Assembly: GCA_010645155.1 (NCBI GenBank)
Contig: CM021317.1
Span: 13,499,645 to 13,563,644, forward strand
DNA length: 64,000 nt
Reading direction: 5' to 3'
From: Tigriopus japonicus
Lineage: Eukaryota; Arthropoda; Copepoda; Harpacticoida; Harpacticidae
Position 1 is the first letter of the stretch; every line of letters starts with the position of its first letter. The notes beneath the pieces are model-generated. The model ran no database searches. It was given only the letters and a program-made list of their open reading frames with translations, and was not told where the DNA came from. Positions 36,770 through 51,700 of the stretch are shown here, in pieces. Both the position numbers and the translations under genes were made by a program.

Positions 36770-39700
36770 ATGAAGGTCAAGGAATTGGACCTGACGGCCA
36801 ACGTGGCTTGGTCACCGGCCTCATTGAACCCGGTTTATCTGGCCACGGGCACGGCCGCTCAACAATTGGACGCCACTTTCAGTACCAATTCGGCCTTGGA
36901 ATTGTATCGCTTGAACTTGGATGAGACTGGCTATGATATGCCCAAAGTGGCGTCACTGCCCGTGGAGAGCCGATATCACAAACTGGCTTGGGCAGCGCCC
37001 AATCTCAGTGATCCCAATCGGTAAGAGAGACACCCAATTTATGCTCTGCATGATTGTTTGGCCGATGATGTGTTGTTAATAATAATAATAATAGTAATGG
37101 GGAAGGGTTGAAGGTCGACACTTATTTCTAAGGTTTGGAGTCGTACATGGAGGTTTTAACGAAGTGGAAGAAATGATGGTGAATTATTGAAATTAAAACA
37201 ATATGTTTTAGATGCGTTGGCGGTTTCTTTAAAATATTGCTTTTGACCAATTGCTATATTTCAAGAAGAACATTATTATTTGTGTATTAATGGTATGAAT
37301 TATAAAAGAATATTTGAACTTCAATGAGGGAACCGTTGCTCTTTTTGAATGACAAATCTTGCTTTCTTTGAAAAAGTGTATCTTAATGAAATGATAAATT
37401 GGAAGCTATAAGGGCTAATAAATCATTCCAAAATTAATAATTGTTTTGTTTTAGATATGTATTTCTATATAAAGAACATTCAGTTTTTTGGGCGCGTCTT
37501 AAGGTATAATTCCAGTTTCAACGGGAACTTGAATCGTAAAAATCGTAAATAAAACGTGCAAATAAAAGTGAAAAGTGCAAGAAGGCGGAAAAATGAATTT
37601 ATGTTACCAAACATCTTTTTTTGCCCGTCCCCTTTCATGACAAATAACGTTTGTGATTACATAATACTAATAGCATTTGCAGAAAACAGTTTTAGGTATA
37701 CTCAGACAAAGTATCAATGAAAATGATTGACCCGCTATAAAACTAAAATTTTGTTTTTAAAGAAAGGCACCCTCGCTCAAGGTCCGCACGCACTATTATC
37801 AAAATACATCCATACTTTGAGCGCCAAGTAGAAGGACTAATATTGCCGAAATTCATTAGACGCCAAAAACAAAGAGTTGGGTATACAACTGTAATTTTAA
37901 AGTTATTTTGACCTATAGTTAACTAAATCGTTTCCTTTTGTCGCAATTTGCCATCAAACTTTGGGGGAATCTAAATTAAAACAACCCTGTAATCTTGAAA
38001 ACTCATATTTCAGGGCCAGTGGTGTGATTGTGGGAGGTTTGGATCAAGGCGTGCTCACCATGTACGACGCCCACAAGCTCCTCAAAGGCCAAGACAATCC
38101 CGTGTTGTTTAGCCAGAACAAACACACTGGACCAGTCTCTGCATTGGACTTCAATCCGTTTCAGAGCAATCTCTTGGCTTCGGGAGCCTCAGAATCCGAG
38201 ATCTTCATCTGGGATTTGAACAAACTCACAGCGCCCATGACTCCGGGAGGAAAAAGTCAACCCGCCGATGATGTCCGATGTGTGGCTTGGAACAAACAGG
38301 TGGGACAGAAAGCTGCTCTTGGCTTGTTGGTTTTCATGTTTATCGACATTTTCTTGCGTGGAAGTTTAAATTCACTGGTTTCTTCACGTTTGTGAGAATC
38401 ATCCTGTAAATTGAGTTTGGCATAGCTTTAATGAAGTTAAACTTGACCAACACAAATTGGAAATATTTAGTTCCATTGTTCAAGAAGCTGAATGTCCTGG
38501 AGTGGGAGGCTAGTAACAAGAATTATGATTTCCAAATCAACCAAATTCTTTTTTAAATGAAACTTTGCTTGGATTGGATAGAAAACACATTTGAATTTTA
38601 AAAGCTCCATTGAATGTCTGAGTAGAAAGTTACGCCGTCTCAAACTTATGAACTGAAGTAAGCATAGAATGAATAAGCTCGCCCCTTTTGTTGTAAACCT
38701 ATGGGACAAGCAAAGTGAGAAAAAGGTTGTTAACTTTGTGCCTCGTTGTCTTGCGCCTCCTTTTTTGTGGAGCGTCTGTTCTTTCTACTCTGCGCTCGAT
38801 CAAAAAATTGTTGCTACACGCGACAAATGGTCGAGAACGAAACGCAATCACAGAATTCTAGTGAAGCAATGAGGCACCAGAGGCCATGACCGAGCTAAGC
38901 CGTAAACAGTCAGGCACAGCTGATGTTTACTTAGCTTCCCTCGACTACTAACTCGTTCATTCTCAGTATGGTTCTTTAAGACGGCCAAAATATGCTTTTG
39001 CCCACTGTAGGGCCTAAAACAAATTTTAAACCATAAAAAGCATATTTTTGTGATATTTTGAGTTTTCGTGAAATTTGAAGAAAACTCGATAAAAAGACGG
39101 CATAACTTTCCACTCAGACATTCAATGGAGCTTATAAAATTCAAATGTGTTTTCTATCCAATCCAAGCAAAGTTTCATTTAAAAAAACGCTTCAAGTCGC
39201 CAAATTTGAGCCAAAAACATCCTGTCAAATTTGGCCACGGCTCTTTTCGGCTTGTTATTGTTCTTTAAGTGATTGCTTACATACGTCCATGAGTAAGTAT
39301 GCAAGTGACATTTCCTTGAAATCTTTAATATGTGTTTTGCCAAAAATAAGAATTACTTTCATCGGCAAAAAAATACTTTAGCTGATCTCAAACCTTTGTT
39401 TCTTCACACACACATTTTACGATCCACCATCATAAATTTGTTGCACATCAAGCTTTAGCTGCATGTATCAATAAAAGTAAATGGCTGATGAAGATTTTTT
39501 TTACTGCTGCAACTTATTAAAAGGGCTGGGAATTTAAGTTTAACATTGGGGGGTAAATCTTTTTGATGTTGCCTCTGGTAAATAGTATTTTTAATGCCAT
39601 TGAGATTGAAGAATAGAGTTGTGCGAATAAACAAATCCTGTTTCTCTTAGCCCTGCTATCAAAAAGTTTAAAAGGGTTTAGAGCAAATTTTTGGTTCCTC

Positions 39701-42700
39701 AGCGTATTTGTTAGCATATTTTAATGTGTCATGCTGTCATTTCAGGTCCAACATATCTTGGCCTCATCTTTCGCGTCTCGATGTGTGGTTTGGGATTTGA
39801 GGAAGAACGATCCCATCATCAAAGTGAGCGATTCGACCTCTCGCATGCGATCCAAAGTGGTGGCTTGGCATCCGGAAGTGGCCACGCAGCTCTGTTTGGC
39901 CTCTGAGGACGACCACACACCCGTGATTCAGATTTGGGATCTCCGATTGGCCTCATCGCCTTTGAGGACCTTGGAGAGTCATCAAAGAGGCGTTCTGTCC
40001 GTGGCATGGTGCGATCAGGTGAGATTCCTTTAGGTCTGATCATAGATCAAGCCCCAGACTATTTAGTTCTAGCAAAGCAGGCAGAACAAGGTGACAGTAG
40101 TTTGGTCCGTGACCTCTAGATGACTCTGTATGTACTTTCTGGATTGACTCTGAGAAGCAAGCTTCATGAAGGATATTTGTGTTACACACAACGTAGCGCA
40201 CTCTATGAGCTGTTGGGCGTTGTCAAAATTGAGAAATCTTTGATGAATTGATCTATGGTTTGACAGTCAAGAAGCTATCTGGGAAGACCCTAAATAATGA
40301 GGGTTCAATTGTAGGTCTTAAATAGCCTTCAGGATGTGTCTGGTGTGCTATTGATTGAGCAAAATCTAGTTCAATTGGCCCTGACACCTGAGAAAGGAAT
40401 TTCTGCAACCATGAAATTACACGTACTCGATTTTGTGACAATGGGATTGGGAAGTAAAAAACCGAGGATTTGTCAAAAAAAAGACATATCAACATTGCAA
40501 TCATTTCAATAATAAGAGAAGGCACTCAAGACAACGTGTGACTATTTATGTAAGCGCCATCTAGGTGACGAAAATGCTGGCTTTTCTTTAAGTTGCTCAA
40601 TGTGCTTCCTTTAATTTTTGTTAATGCTTTTTTAGCATTGTGACTTTCCAAAAGACATCTAAAGCATCTCAACAAAATTACCTTTTGAAAACCAAGAATT
40701 GATGCCCTATATCCAAACAATATTTCAGGATTCGGATCTGCTCCTTTCATGCGGAAAGGATAACCGTATCCTTTGCTGGAATCCCAACTCTTCTCAACCT
40801 GGAGGAGAGGTTCTCTGTGAATTGGCCTCGTCCACCCAATGGAGTTTTGAAGTGTCTTGGTGTCCAAGGAACCCGGCCGTGATTGCCAGTTCAAGTTTTG
40901 ATGGCCATGTGGCCGTCTATTCCCTCATGGGTGGCCAACAACAGGTAAGAAAAAGCATCGCCCATCATCAATCTGAAAGGATCCTTGAATGCAATTGAAT
41001 CTCCCCTTAATCCGATTTAGGCCCAACCAACAATGGCGATTGCGGATTCTTTCCCTGGAATGGAGGCCATGCAACCCGTAGCTCAACAACCGAGTGTCAC
41101 GATGCAACTCAAGAAACCGCCAAAGTGGTTGATGAAACCGTGTGCCGCCCGATTTGGGTTCGGAGGAAGGTAAATGGACAAGAAATTCGATTGTTTACCC
41201 ACAAGTTGTTGCAAGTGCTTTCTACTAGATAAGCGAAATCAGGGTGTGTGTGTATATGGAAGACAACCAATTTTGATGTAAGAATTTGCTTAAAGAGCCA
41301 TCAAATTTATTGCAAAGAATATTGTAGTCAAGGTAGTTTGAAACCGTTTTAAGATTGACAACCAACGATGATATCCAATGGATAGTATTTCCTACTTTTG
41401 TTCCCAAAAGTAATAGGAAATGATTCGTTAAAATATTGGTCTTAGAGTGATGAAAAGGTATTTGAAAAAATACTGAAATAGGCAGGTTCATGTGAATTAA
41501 GATAGCGTGTTTTTATATGGGAAAAAATCAACAATTTATACTCCAAACAAGGTTTTCACTCTTTATGTTCCTCAAATGTTTGTAAAAAGGAGTATGGTAT
41601 TGTCCTTTAACGAATTCAAAAGTATGCCGTAAACAGTGCTGAAAGTTCTAAAGACCAAGCAACATAACAAAAGTAAAAGTTTAACCAAAGGTTGCAAAAA
41701 TCGCTACTAGATGGAGGCAAAACAGGGGCAAGGTCTGTTGATTTCAGAGCTATTATCATATTAAACTTGTTGCCAAAATTCCAGTTTCCATCTTATAGTT
41801 TAGTTTTCTTCATATTTCGAGTTTTTTTAGAGCTTAGCTACGATGTCAATGTGTTCTAAAATAAAAAAAATTCACGTTGAGTATGTTGAAATATGTCGGA
41901 TGGAACAACCTTGGGACTTAAGGAACTTCGCACAACTATCTTTATTCCATCCGACGTATTTCAACAGAGTAAACACAAATTAAGGCCAACAAATAAACAA
42001 AAGCACCCACAACCGGTTCTACCAAAAGATGGCGTTTATTGTCACTTTTCTCTTTGATTGAAGCTCAACATTGCTTCCTGCAGAAGGATGACGGCTAGTT
42101 GTTCATTTTGAAAACAAAAGAGGGCGCCCAAACATGATGTGTTGAGGGTGTTTTGGATTGTGTGACGGCCATCTAGGTGACAAGAATGTTGATTTTCTTG
42201 AAAATCCTCTTTTGTAGTAACACAAATAAAATTAGCTTAACAATGGTCTCAATATAGACAGATTCAGCCAAGAATTTTAGGGGCTAAATTTCAATCCAAT
42301 TCTATCTATAGATCTATAAATGACAAGAGATGTGCATTTCAATTATTGAACCTTCTACATGGATGGCATTTTATTTTCCCTTCCATGAATTGAGTCAAGA
42401 TCAAAGAAACTTTGTCAAATTAAGACCCAGCTTGTTGGAGCCTTATTCTAACTTATAGCTAGTCATTTGATCATGAAGTTTGTCTAGACATCCATTTCGA
42501 CTATTTACAATCGTTCCTGTATCAGATTGGTGAGCGTTGAGACAGTGAAAGCTCCTGCCAATTCTCAACAACCCAGTCCTCCCAAATCGAGTGTGTACTT
42601 ATCCAAAGTGATCACAGAACAAGAACTGGTTGATCGGTCCATGAGACTCGAGACCTCGATTCAAAGTCAGAATTTGGCCGAATTCTGCGAGAGCAAAATC

Positions 42701-45700
42701 CAAACCACTGTCCGAAATGAAGATCAACAAATTTGGCGGTTCATCAAGGCCAATTTCCAGGCCAATCCTCGTTTGGAGTTCCTGGATCTCTTGGGATACA
42801 ATCCGGATCAAATTGCTTCTTTGGTATGGAACAAAAAACGATTTTTGAAGGTATGAATATTAACTCATCATTCTTTCAATATTCAGGTTGAAGAAATCAG
42901 TGGTGTCAAGTTGGAGGATCCTCAAGAGGAGCATGAGATGACCAATGGTTTGACTAATTTGGATTCCACTATTGATAAAGAAGGAGCTTTTGAGGCCATC
43001 GCGGCTAAAGCTGTGGAGCTCAAGGATGTCTCTAAGCCCGCAAATATGTTCAAGATTGCCACCGATGAAAGTCCCACTGGCCTTTTGACCAAGGCCTTGT
43101 TGGCTGGAAACATTGAATTGGCCGTTGAATTGTGCTTGGAACAGAATCGAATGGCGGATGCTTTGGTATTGGCCACGCAAGGGGGTGAAGAACTAGTGCA
43201 AAAAATCCAGAAAAAGTAAGTAGCTTTCATTGGGTACTTGATCTTGAAAGTATTAGTTTACGTATCTATTGGTTACCTTGAATATTGTGAAACATTTTTA
43301 GTATGGTATGGATTTGTTTGTGTTATCATGCATGGATTGCCTATCAAAGTACATAGTTGTTAGGAAAGTGAAAGGTTTATATTGTATAAACCACTTGAAC
43401 ATCAGAAATGATGGTAAAAGAGTATAGGTATGGTAGTAAAGAAGGATTTGAAAAAAACGAGACGATATGAGAAGAACAGAGTGGAAAAAAATCATGATTA
43501 AGAGGGAAAAAGACTGATTGTACAGATTACACGGAACTTTTTCGAGACCATTGTAAGATGTTTCTTTTGAATGCAGATAATTTGTTGGCAAAGAATAGTT
43601 ATCTGATATTTTCGGAGTTGGGTCAATTAATTGATCAAAGTAATATGTTTCCCTTTTTTACGTTTAGAGCGTCAGAAAATCTAATAAGCTAATTTCTTAG
43701 CTAATTGTGCTGTTTCAAAAGTGCAAATCCTACCGAGAATGAATTAACCAGCCCTCTTATGGTAATTGTTCACAAAAGGGCGACTTCATCCAATCCAAGC
43801 TCTCTTCAGTACATAGCTTTGAGAAGTCATAACTTCTATCTGTGACATTCAATTGAACCTGGAAACTAAAATGTGTGGTTTACCCAACATAAGTAAGGAA
43901 CTGATTGTATTAGAAAAATACTATTGCTAGCCTCCCACTCCAGGAAATTCAGTGCTTCTTTGTTTCTTGATATGTGCAAGTGATCTCAAGTAATCTAGGG
44001 TTCATATTCAACAAGGTAGAAACAACTGCAGCAAAAAAAATCCCGCAAAGTTAAATAATCTTATTGGTTCAGTTTGCTTTAAAAATTCCATCATTCTGAA
44101 GGCTGAGGGGTTCTTCATTCAATTTTTGAAAATTAATCCATCATATTGTCCATTTCAACAAGTTCATACTAGGTACATGTACATTGAGATTTGATGGGAT
44201 TGCCCAAGTGTATTTAATTCCATGTACATGTCTCTGGTAGAACGAATTTGTTTGTAACGTAGTAAAATGTTTCTAAATTACAATCAAATTGGAATTCTCA
44301 ATAACCCAATAACGCTGACTTCGTTTTTTTTTCCTTTACAAATTTGGACCAACATTGATTGTGTGTTGGAACAATATCGAATTCCAAAAAGAAAAAGGTA
44401 ACCTTTAATGAAGTCTTACACAAACCCTGGTTCATTTCAGATACTTTGCCAAGTGCCAATCCCAAGAGTCTAATCTCATTCGAGGCGTTGTAACTGGAGA
44501 TTGGCATGATTTCGTTGAGCGATGTGATCCATCTGGATGGAAAGAAGCCTTGGTGGCTATTGTCACTTATGCCTCCAATGAAGAGTTTCCGTTGATTTGC
44601 ACCAATTTGGGCAGTCGATTGAGTGGCTTGCCCGCCATGTTGTGCTTCATTTGTGCCGGCGATCTGGATAAGGTTGTGGAATGTTGGATGAAGACTAAGA
44701 CCACAGATGATGGACCCAACGTAAGTTGAACAGGGATCCGTTTGGATGATGATTATGTGGTGAACGTATTGTTCACCGACCTTATGAGTCAAGAGATGGA
44801 AATAGACTTAGTTTATTATGGCGGAAACAGGCATATAAAGGAAGGACAGGAGAGAGCATACTACAAGGGATCAGATAACCGGATCTGTGGGCAGTGTCGC
44901 CACAATTATACAAAATGTGATTGAATTTAGGAACTTAAGGTACAATTACACGACACATGTTTAGTCGCATTTTAACAGCACTTATGTGAGTCACATCGCA
45001 TTGGATTACACATTTGCATTTACGCGACGGGATCAAATTCCTCAAATCTCCTTTCCCATCCTAGAGCTCACCGTCAGGGATTCCATATAATGAAATTCTA
45101 TTGACGCGGGGAAACGTGTTGGAACTTGCAAGATTGGTGAATCAATGAAATATACTTATCAACGTCATATGATATGACTTCATTATTCTTTCGTGGCGTT
45201 TCTTTTATAAACAGACAAATCTTTCCACTAAAGAATTTGAAATGACAATTCTGTTTTCTTTTACTTGAGAGTCAAGTTTTAAGTTCATTATTGTTGACAG
45301 ATATATTTTAATTTGTATTTTGCTTGGCTTTCATTCTCGTGTATTCTTTTTCACTTTTTCAGTCATTGAAATTTTTATTTTCAGGGCGCATAACCTCTAA
45401 TTTTCAACCTATGTGACAACACTGCTCGATGTCTTTCGAAAAGCCAAGTTGACCAAAGCGTCTTTTCTTAATTCAACCTTGATGTGATCATAACCCAAAA
45501 ATTAGATCAACCAACTATTTTTAAATTCTATTTGAGACACTAGCTTCTTTTTTAACACGGAAATTAGATTGTTGAGTTCAAATGAATGAATATTGTCTTA
45601 TATTGAGATTTGAGTTTTTGGTCACGTCGGACTTTCTCATGACGTTTTAGCACACGAACGTCACAAAATGTGCTTCACATCACACAAAATTAGAACATGT

Positions 45701-48700
45701 TCCAAGTCGGAAATGTGACACATTTGTAGCTCAAATGCGATGTGACTCACATAAGTGCCGTTAAAATGCGACAAAACAAGTGTAGTGTAATTGCAGCATT
45801 GCGAATAATTGAGATTGTTAGAGAGGAGGTGGCTGTACAGGGTCATCCGTATTTAGTGTCCCATGCCAAACATTGAATTACTTGAAGTACAATAATGGCA
45901 CACAAACATTATCAATTAAAAGAAACAACTGTAGGTATACTCATAACAAGGAATGGTAAAATTGATCAACTCGTTAAAAAACTATGATATGGTATCGATT
46001 GGTGGCTCTCCCACTTACAGTATGCAGTCCCAGTTTCTCAAAAATCATGTTAACTTTCAGTGCACATTACAAAGCCTAAAAGTGATTGGATGACTTGGTG
46101 AATTAGTGAACTTGGTCTTAGGCAAACATCTCGACTTTTCTTGTTATTGGCATCTTGTTTTGTCATGAATTAACGCAAAAATCTAGGGTGCGTTGGTTAT
46201 GGACTACCCTGTAGTTGCGTTTTTTGAGAAAGAAATAGTTTGAGAAGCAATTATGAGGTAATGAATGCTCTGTTTATCCAGTAGCTCGAATAATTGATTT
46301 TTAAATTTACACCTTTATCTGAAACAATGACAGTACAAAAAATCGGTTGTAATTTTGTTGCTTAATGGTGCTTTCTGCTTTTGAAAGGCACATTATTTCG
46401 AAGAATTTTTCCCTTTGACAAGAAAGGACAGAAGATTCTAAACTTTACCATTCAGTTTTATAGTTTAGATTTAAAATGGAGAGGATATGGATTAAAAAAG
46501 AGAATATAGACAAAACGTTTATCTTGAAGATGTAGCAAACAGTTGCAAAAAAAGGAAAATCGTGCGACACGAGTTGTTGATCAAAACAAGAAGACCAAAA
46601 GTCAATCACTTGCCGCCTAATTTCAACTTTTACCTTAAAAATACCTTTGACCTTTACCCCCGTACAATGAAATAGACTTCTTAACAATAACCTAGTCAAT
46701 ATAAACATTGTTTATATTGGTTAGATTGTGTTAATAATAGTCCCTGACCAACATTTTGAAGCAATGACATAAAAAAACCTCTCAAAATCGAATGTTTTTC
46801 TCACATTTCAGGCCTTGCAAGACTTGGTGGAGGTAGTGATGACCTTGAAGAACGCCATTGAGCAAATTTACGGCCAAGTCAACATAAGCAGTGGACCTTT
46901 GTCGGCCAAACTGATCCAATATGCCAATTTGTTGGCTGCTCAAGGAGCGCTTTCTGCAGCTTTGGGCTATTTGGGCGATTCCGAAGAGGATTCTATCAGA
47001 ACATTGCGTGATCGATTGAGTGGAGCTTTGGGACGACAAGCCACCACGTCATCCATGTCCAAGACATATCAACAGAAAACTCACCGTTCGTCAGGTAAGT
47101 GGCCTTCTAAGTTCTTTTGGATACATTTCAAAGGTTGTCAATGACGGATATCGCAGGCTGGAAAGAAATTCGACGCGTACTTCTAGATCGAAATTCTTGG
47201 CTCTCAAATTGTTAGTTGAAGACACACATGGGTTCAGTTTCTTAGACGCAAATCGTAATGACGCAGATTAACTCAAGTTGATGAGGATATCAGATTCCTG
47301 TCCTTCATGAAGATTCTCAAAATTGAGAAACTCTCAATTAAGTTGTGATTGAACACGTTCGTGTTCAGTGCAAATTGATACTTGAAAGGGATGCATGTCA
47401 TGAGGAATGAACTGTTTTTGAAGAATAGATTTGAGTTGCAGGTGTTGATTTTGAATTCTAAAGAAATTGTGAAAAGTATAAAGATTGAAAATCAATATCA
47501 AAGGGTTACTTTTAGTGGTTAAAGTTACTTCACGGTCCAAGAAGATTTTCTTGCGTCACTAAGAACATAAATTCAAGGAACTTTATCCTTTGGAGTTTTT
47601 GCTTCAACGACTTTGAACCAAGAAATAATGTTATATTAGGACAGCAAATCTAATTGTGAATTGTGTCATAGCTGTCTGAAAATTGAGTCAAGGAAAAAGC
47701 CTCGATATTTGTTTTAATTAAGTTTGTGCATCGTGAAACTACATACTTTTTTCTATGATGCAGCTTGTTTTGTTTCAATCTTGAAATTGGCTTCAAATAT
47801 TGAAACATAGTAACATTTTGGCGCCTAATTCTGCACGATTTGGCTTGAGAATTATATTATCACTAGAGCAAGGATAAAAAAAAAGTTTTAACTTGAAAGT
47901 TTTTTTTTAAACTTTAAAAAGTTTTTTCGGATGTTTCCGTCTGAAAAAAACGTTTTTTGGGTTTTGGGACTTATTTTGGACTAATTTACTAATTTTTTCA
48001 TTTGTTGGAATTATTGTAGAAAAAACTCATTTTCACGTTTTTCAGACCCAAAACAATTTTTTCGACATTTTATTACAACCTTTGGTTGTCAAAAAAAGGT
48101 CGTCAATTCTTTCTGGGTGAAAAACCGAGGACTGATTTTTTTCTAATAATCGAGATCAAAAAGTTGTTTGCTAAGAAACAACAAACAAAATATATTTTGC
48201 CCTATCATTTGACAAATTGAGAAGATAAACAACTTTTTTGGGTCATTTTTGTGAAAAAGCTGATTTCGTTCATTGGTTTCTGGAAAAGAAACATTTTTTG
48301 GTCCGTTTTCAGCTGAAAAAATATTGCCTATATTTCCAACGTAAAAACTTCCTTTTTTGACATTTTCCAACTATTTTTCCACCCTCTTCTTAACCGTCTC
48401 AAGCCAACTCGTACCAGAGGACTAGAGTAATAACAGAGTACGGTCATAAAGTGCACCATTTAGTGCAGGGGTCGGCAACCACTTTTGGGTCAAGGCCCAC
48501 AAATTTGATTGCATGTTGCCAGGGGCCCATCAAACAGACGTTGGTAGGTTCAGGGGCCCACAAATGACAATCAAAGAGCTTTGGCCAAACGAGTACAGTA
48601 CTTTGTATGACTCCTGGGCCCACTATTTTGGACTTTCCCCATAGCTTCTGGGCCCACCCTGGGCCCACCCTTGGACCCACTTGTGGGCCGCGGCCCACCG

Positions 48701-51700
48701 GTTGCCGACCCCTGATCTAGTGGATTTTAAATGGCTACAGCTCACACCTCCCATGATACACATATTTTTGAAGATTGCAATGGTCAATCATCAGTTTTGT
48801 ACTAACTTAAGTGCCTGAAATGTTGAGTATTGTTAGTGGACCTGTGGTGGTTTTTGGTTGAAATCATTGATAACATCCCTTTCAAATTGGGATGGAAATC
48901 TGACTACTGACTCGTACAAGAACACTGTCAAGGTTTAGTGATCTAACCGACTATCTAACTCTATCTAACTGACCTAAATATTGCGACATTTAGACAAACA
49001 CAACCTCTCTAATATTTCCTAGGCATGTTATTTAAATTACCCAAATGTTATATTTACTTTCTAGTGAGTGCTCGCAGTCGACAATCCAGTTTTGGTTATG
49101 ATTCCGCCCCTCCTCAGCCCACCTTTGCTCCTACACCTGCTCCTCCTCCTTCAACGGGACCCATGGGCATGTACCCAACAAGCCAACCAAGTTACGGAGG
49201 CTTTGGTTCCAGCCTGGATTACTCTCATCCGTCATCCTCAGCTGTGCCTAGTTGGAACACCCAAGTATCCGCACCGTCACCCATGGTTCCAAGCAATGTT
49301 CCCGCTGCTCCACCATCTATCTTCAACCCGGCTTCAGCAGTTCCTTCAAGTATGGCTCCTCCTGTAGCTGATGGTCCTCCTTTGCCCATGGGTCATATTC
49401 CAGACCATGGTGGTCCAGGTTATAAGCCCCCTGTTTCGGATGGTTTTGGTTGGAACGACCCTCCACCCATGTCACTGACCAGTAAGCCCAAGGCCTCCTC
49501 ATTGACCACCAAGACCACGACCTCGTTGAGCTCTGAGCCCATTACTCAGCCCTTAATGGGAGCCCCGCCCTCTGAGGTTCCTCCTACCAATCATGCCAAT
49601 CAATATGGCATCATGAATCCGGCCAATACTGGAATGGCAGGCCCGCCCCTTCCGTCTCCTGCTAATTCTATGATGTCCGGTGGACAGGGCATGTATGGAG
49701 CAAGGTAAGGTCCAAGATATATGATAGATTACAAGGGGTGTAGATTTTTGGTGCTTTAAATTTTAACCTTTTTTCCATTTTTGAGCCCCAATCGAGTGTC
49801 TTGGTCCCTGAAGCAATTGAGGGTTTTGACTGAAAAATACTTCAAAATATTGGGGGAGAATTACCAATTTAAATTGAGCAAAAGTTTTAAAACAGGTTTT
49901 AGCATCAAGTGTGATTTTGTATGGCGGAAAATATTTTTCTTTTTCTTGGAAGGGTTGTTGAAAGAACCCTTGTTTTTTAACATTGTCTTTGCATTCATTG
50001 ATGCAAACATTTTTTTCGGGCCAAGCCTAATTTCCAGGTATTAAAAAGACGTAAAATATTGGTAAAAACGGCGACACTTTTATTTAGTCGCATCATTAAT
50101 TGCATGCATTGAATTGAAGGATAAATGAAGTAATACTCTCTTACGCTTTAACTATTAAGGTCTTTATTGATTCCCGTACTATGACACGAAAATATTTTCA
50201 ATCAAAATTCCAAGGTATTCCAAGGGACCGCTTCTTCATGCAAGGTTCAGAAAACTTATTGAATTCATATGTTTCCAGTCGTCTAAGGGATGATCTGCAG
50301 TAGTAACTATTTGAAATCGTCATTTTAAGACGAGTTAAACCTAGACGACTTTGTAAAATCAAATTAAACCATCTAATTCTAAGCTTCTTGTGGGCGTAGA
50401 CTTAATTTCTCGCAATTCAATGTCAGTAAGAAATGTTGCTCACGTACACGTACACACCAAGTTTTCATTTGAGAAGGTCAATCCAGATTCTGAGGAACTG
50501 CCATCTTATTATCCTACGCAATACGCACGTCAAACATGAACACTCTTGTACTCTCCAATTTCCAGTCCTTACGGATCAACTCCCACTCCCGGAGGTTTCG
50601 TTAATCCTGCTCCTCTTCCCCCAAGTTCTCAGGCCTCTTATGGGTTCAACCCCAACCCTGATCAAGGCACAGCCTATTCAACCCCCGCCAATTTTATGAT
50701 CCCTGCCCAACCCGATTTACCCGCCAATATGATGACCCCGGCTCAATTCCAACCAAGTCCACCAAGTGGGTCTTCTTCAGTAATGCAACGAGAACCAGCA
50801 CCGCCAAAGGAGAAAGGTCCAATTCCTCCAGAGCATCAGGAAATTCATGATGTGTTTGAGAATCTACGCACCAAATGTCTGGCTTCGGCTAATCATCCAG
50901 TGAGTAATGCTTTTATAATTCTCAGGAGCGGTTGTGAAGTGTAAAGAACCTCATGGGAAAGAAGCGTCAATTCCGTCACGTTGTTTGGCTTTATTGAAGC
51001 TTTAAATGTTTACCGTTGTTGTCGTGACCGTCAACCCAAGAAGTTCAAGCTAAAACAAAATTAGATTTTGCAATCAATTTATGTAGATCATGCCAATGAT
51101 GTTGCCAACATGGGTTCAAGCCCTTGCATGGATTTATTATCAGTTAAAGGCTCCTATTGGCTAGGTTTTTCTCTAGCACTTCTTGTTATGTTTGGGTTTT
51201 TTAAAAGCTTCACGTTAATGCCACTGTCGCTAGTGTTCTGCTGATTCTTCTTTCCCATGAGCTTCTGTAGGAAAGTGTATGTCCTATTTATGTTTCTTTG
51301 GAATGTGATGCTAGGGCACCTAAAAATAGGACTAGATTGGAGCCATTGTACATACGACAGTACGCGCATGAGGTCGACTGGTACCTCTCCTTATAAGGTC
51401 ATCTGGAGATAAATTCTTCTATTATTGTTCTTTTATTGGCATCGAACATTTTTGTGACCTTTTTGTTGTTTTCAGGGTTCTAGCAAATTACTGTTCAAGC
51501 TTTAGCTAACACCAGGAAGTCAAGCATAGATAATAATTTTAAAAGTAGACTATAATTGAAAAAAGGTTTGAAACCCTTGTAAATCCATGTTTTGAAATAT
51601 TCTTGAAATATTCCTTGACCTAGACAAAATATATGAGCCACACTTACAGATGAAAAAGGAAAATAACTCAAAAAAACACAAGACTATGCTGACAAATAAT

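Noticed and set aside
42824..42850. Alternative donor at 42851 for SEC31 exon 6 (adds [12 protein letters not shown] residues in frame)
   Set aside because: It would leave an intron of only 36 nt, too short for normal splicing. The donor at 42824 gives a 63-nt intron and a better family match.
44298..44792. 164-codon minus-strand frame
   Set aside because: Antisense shadow of SEC31 exon 8, whose plus-strand product is clearly conserved.
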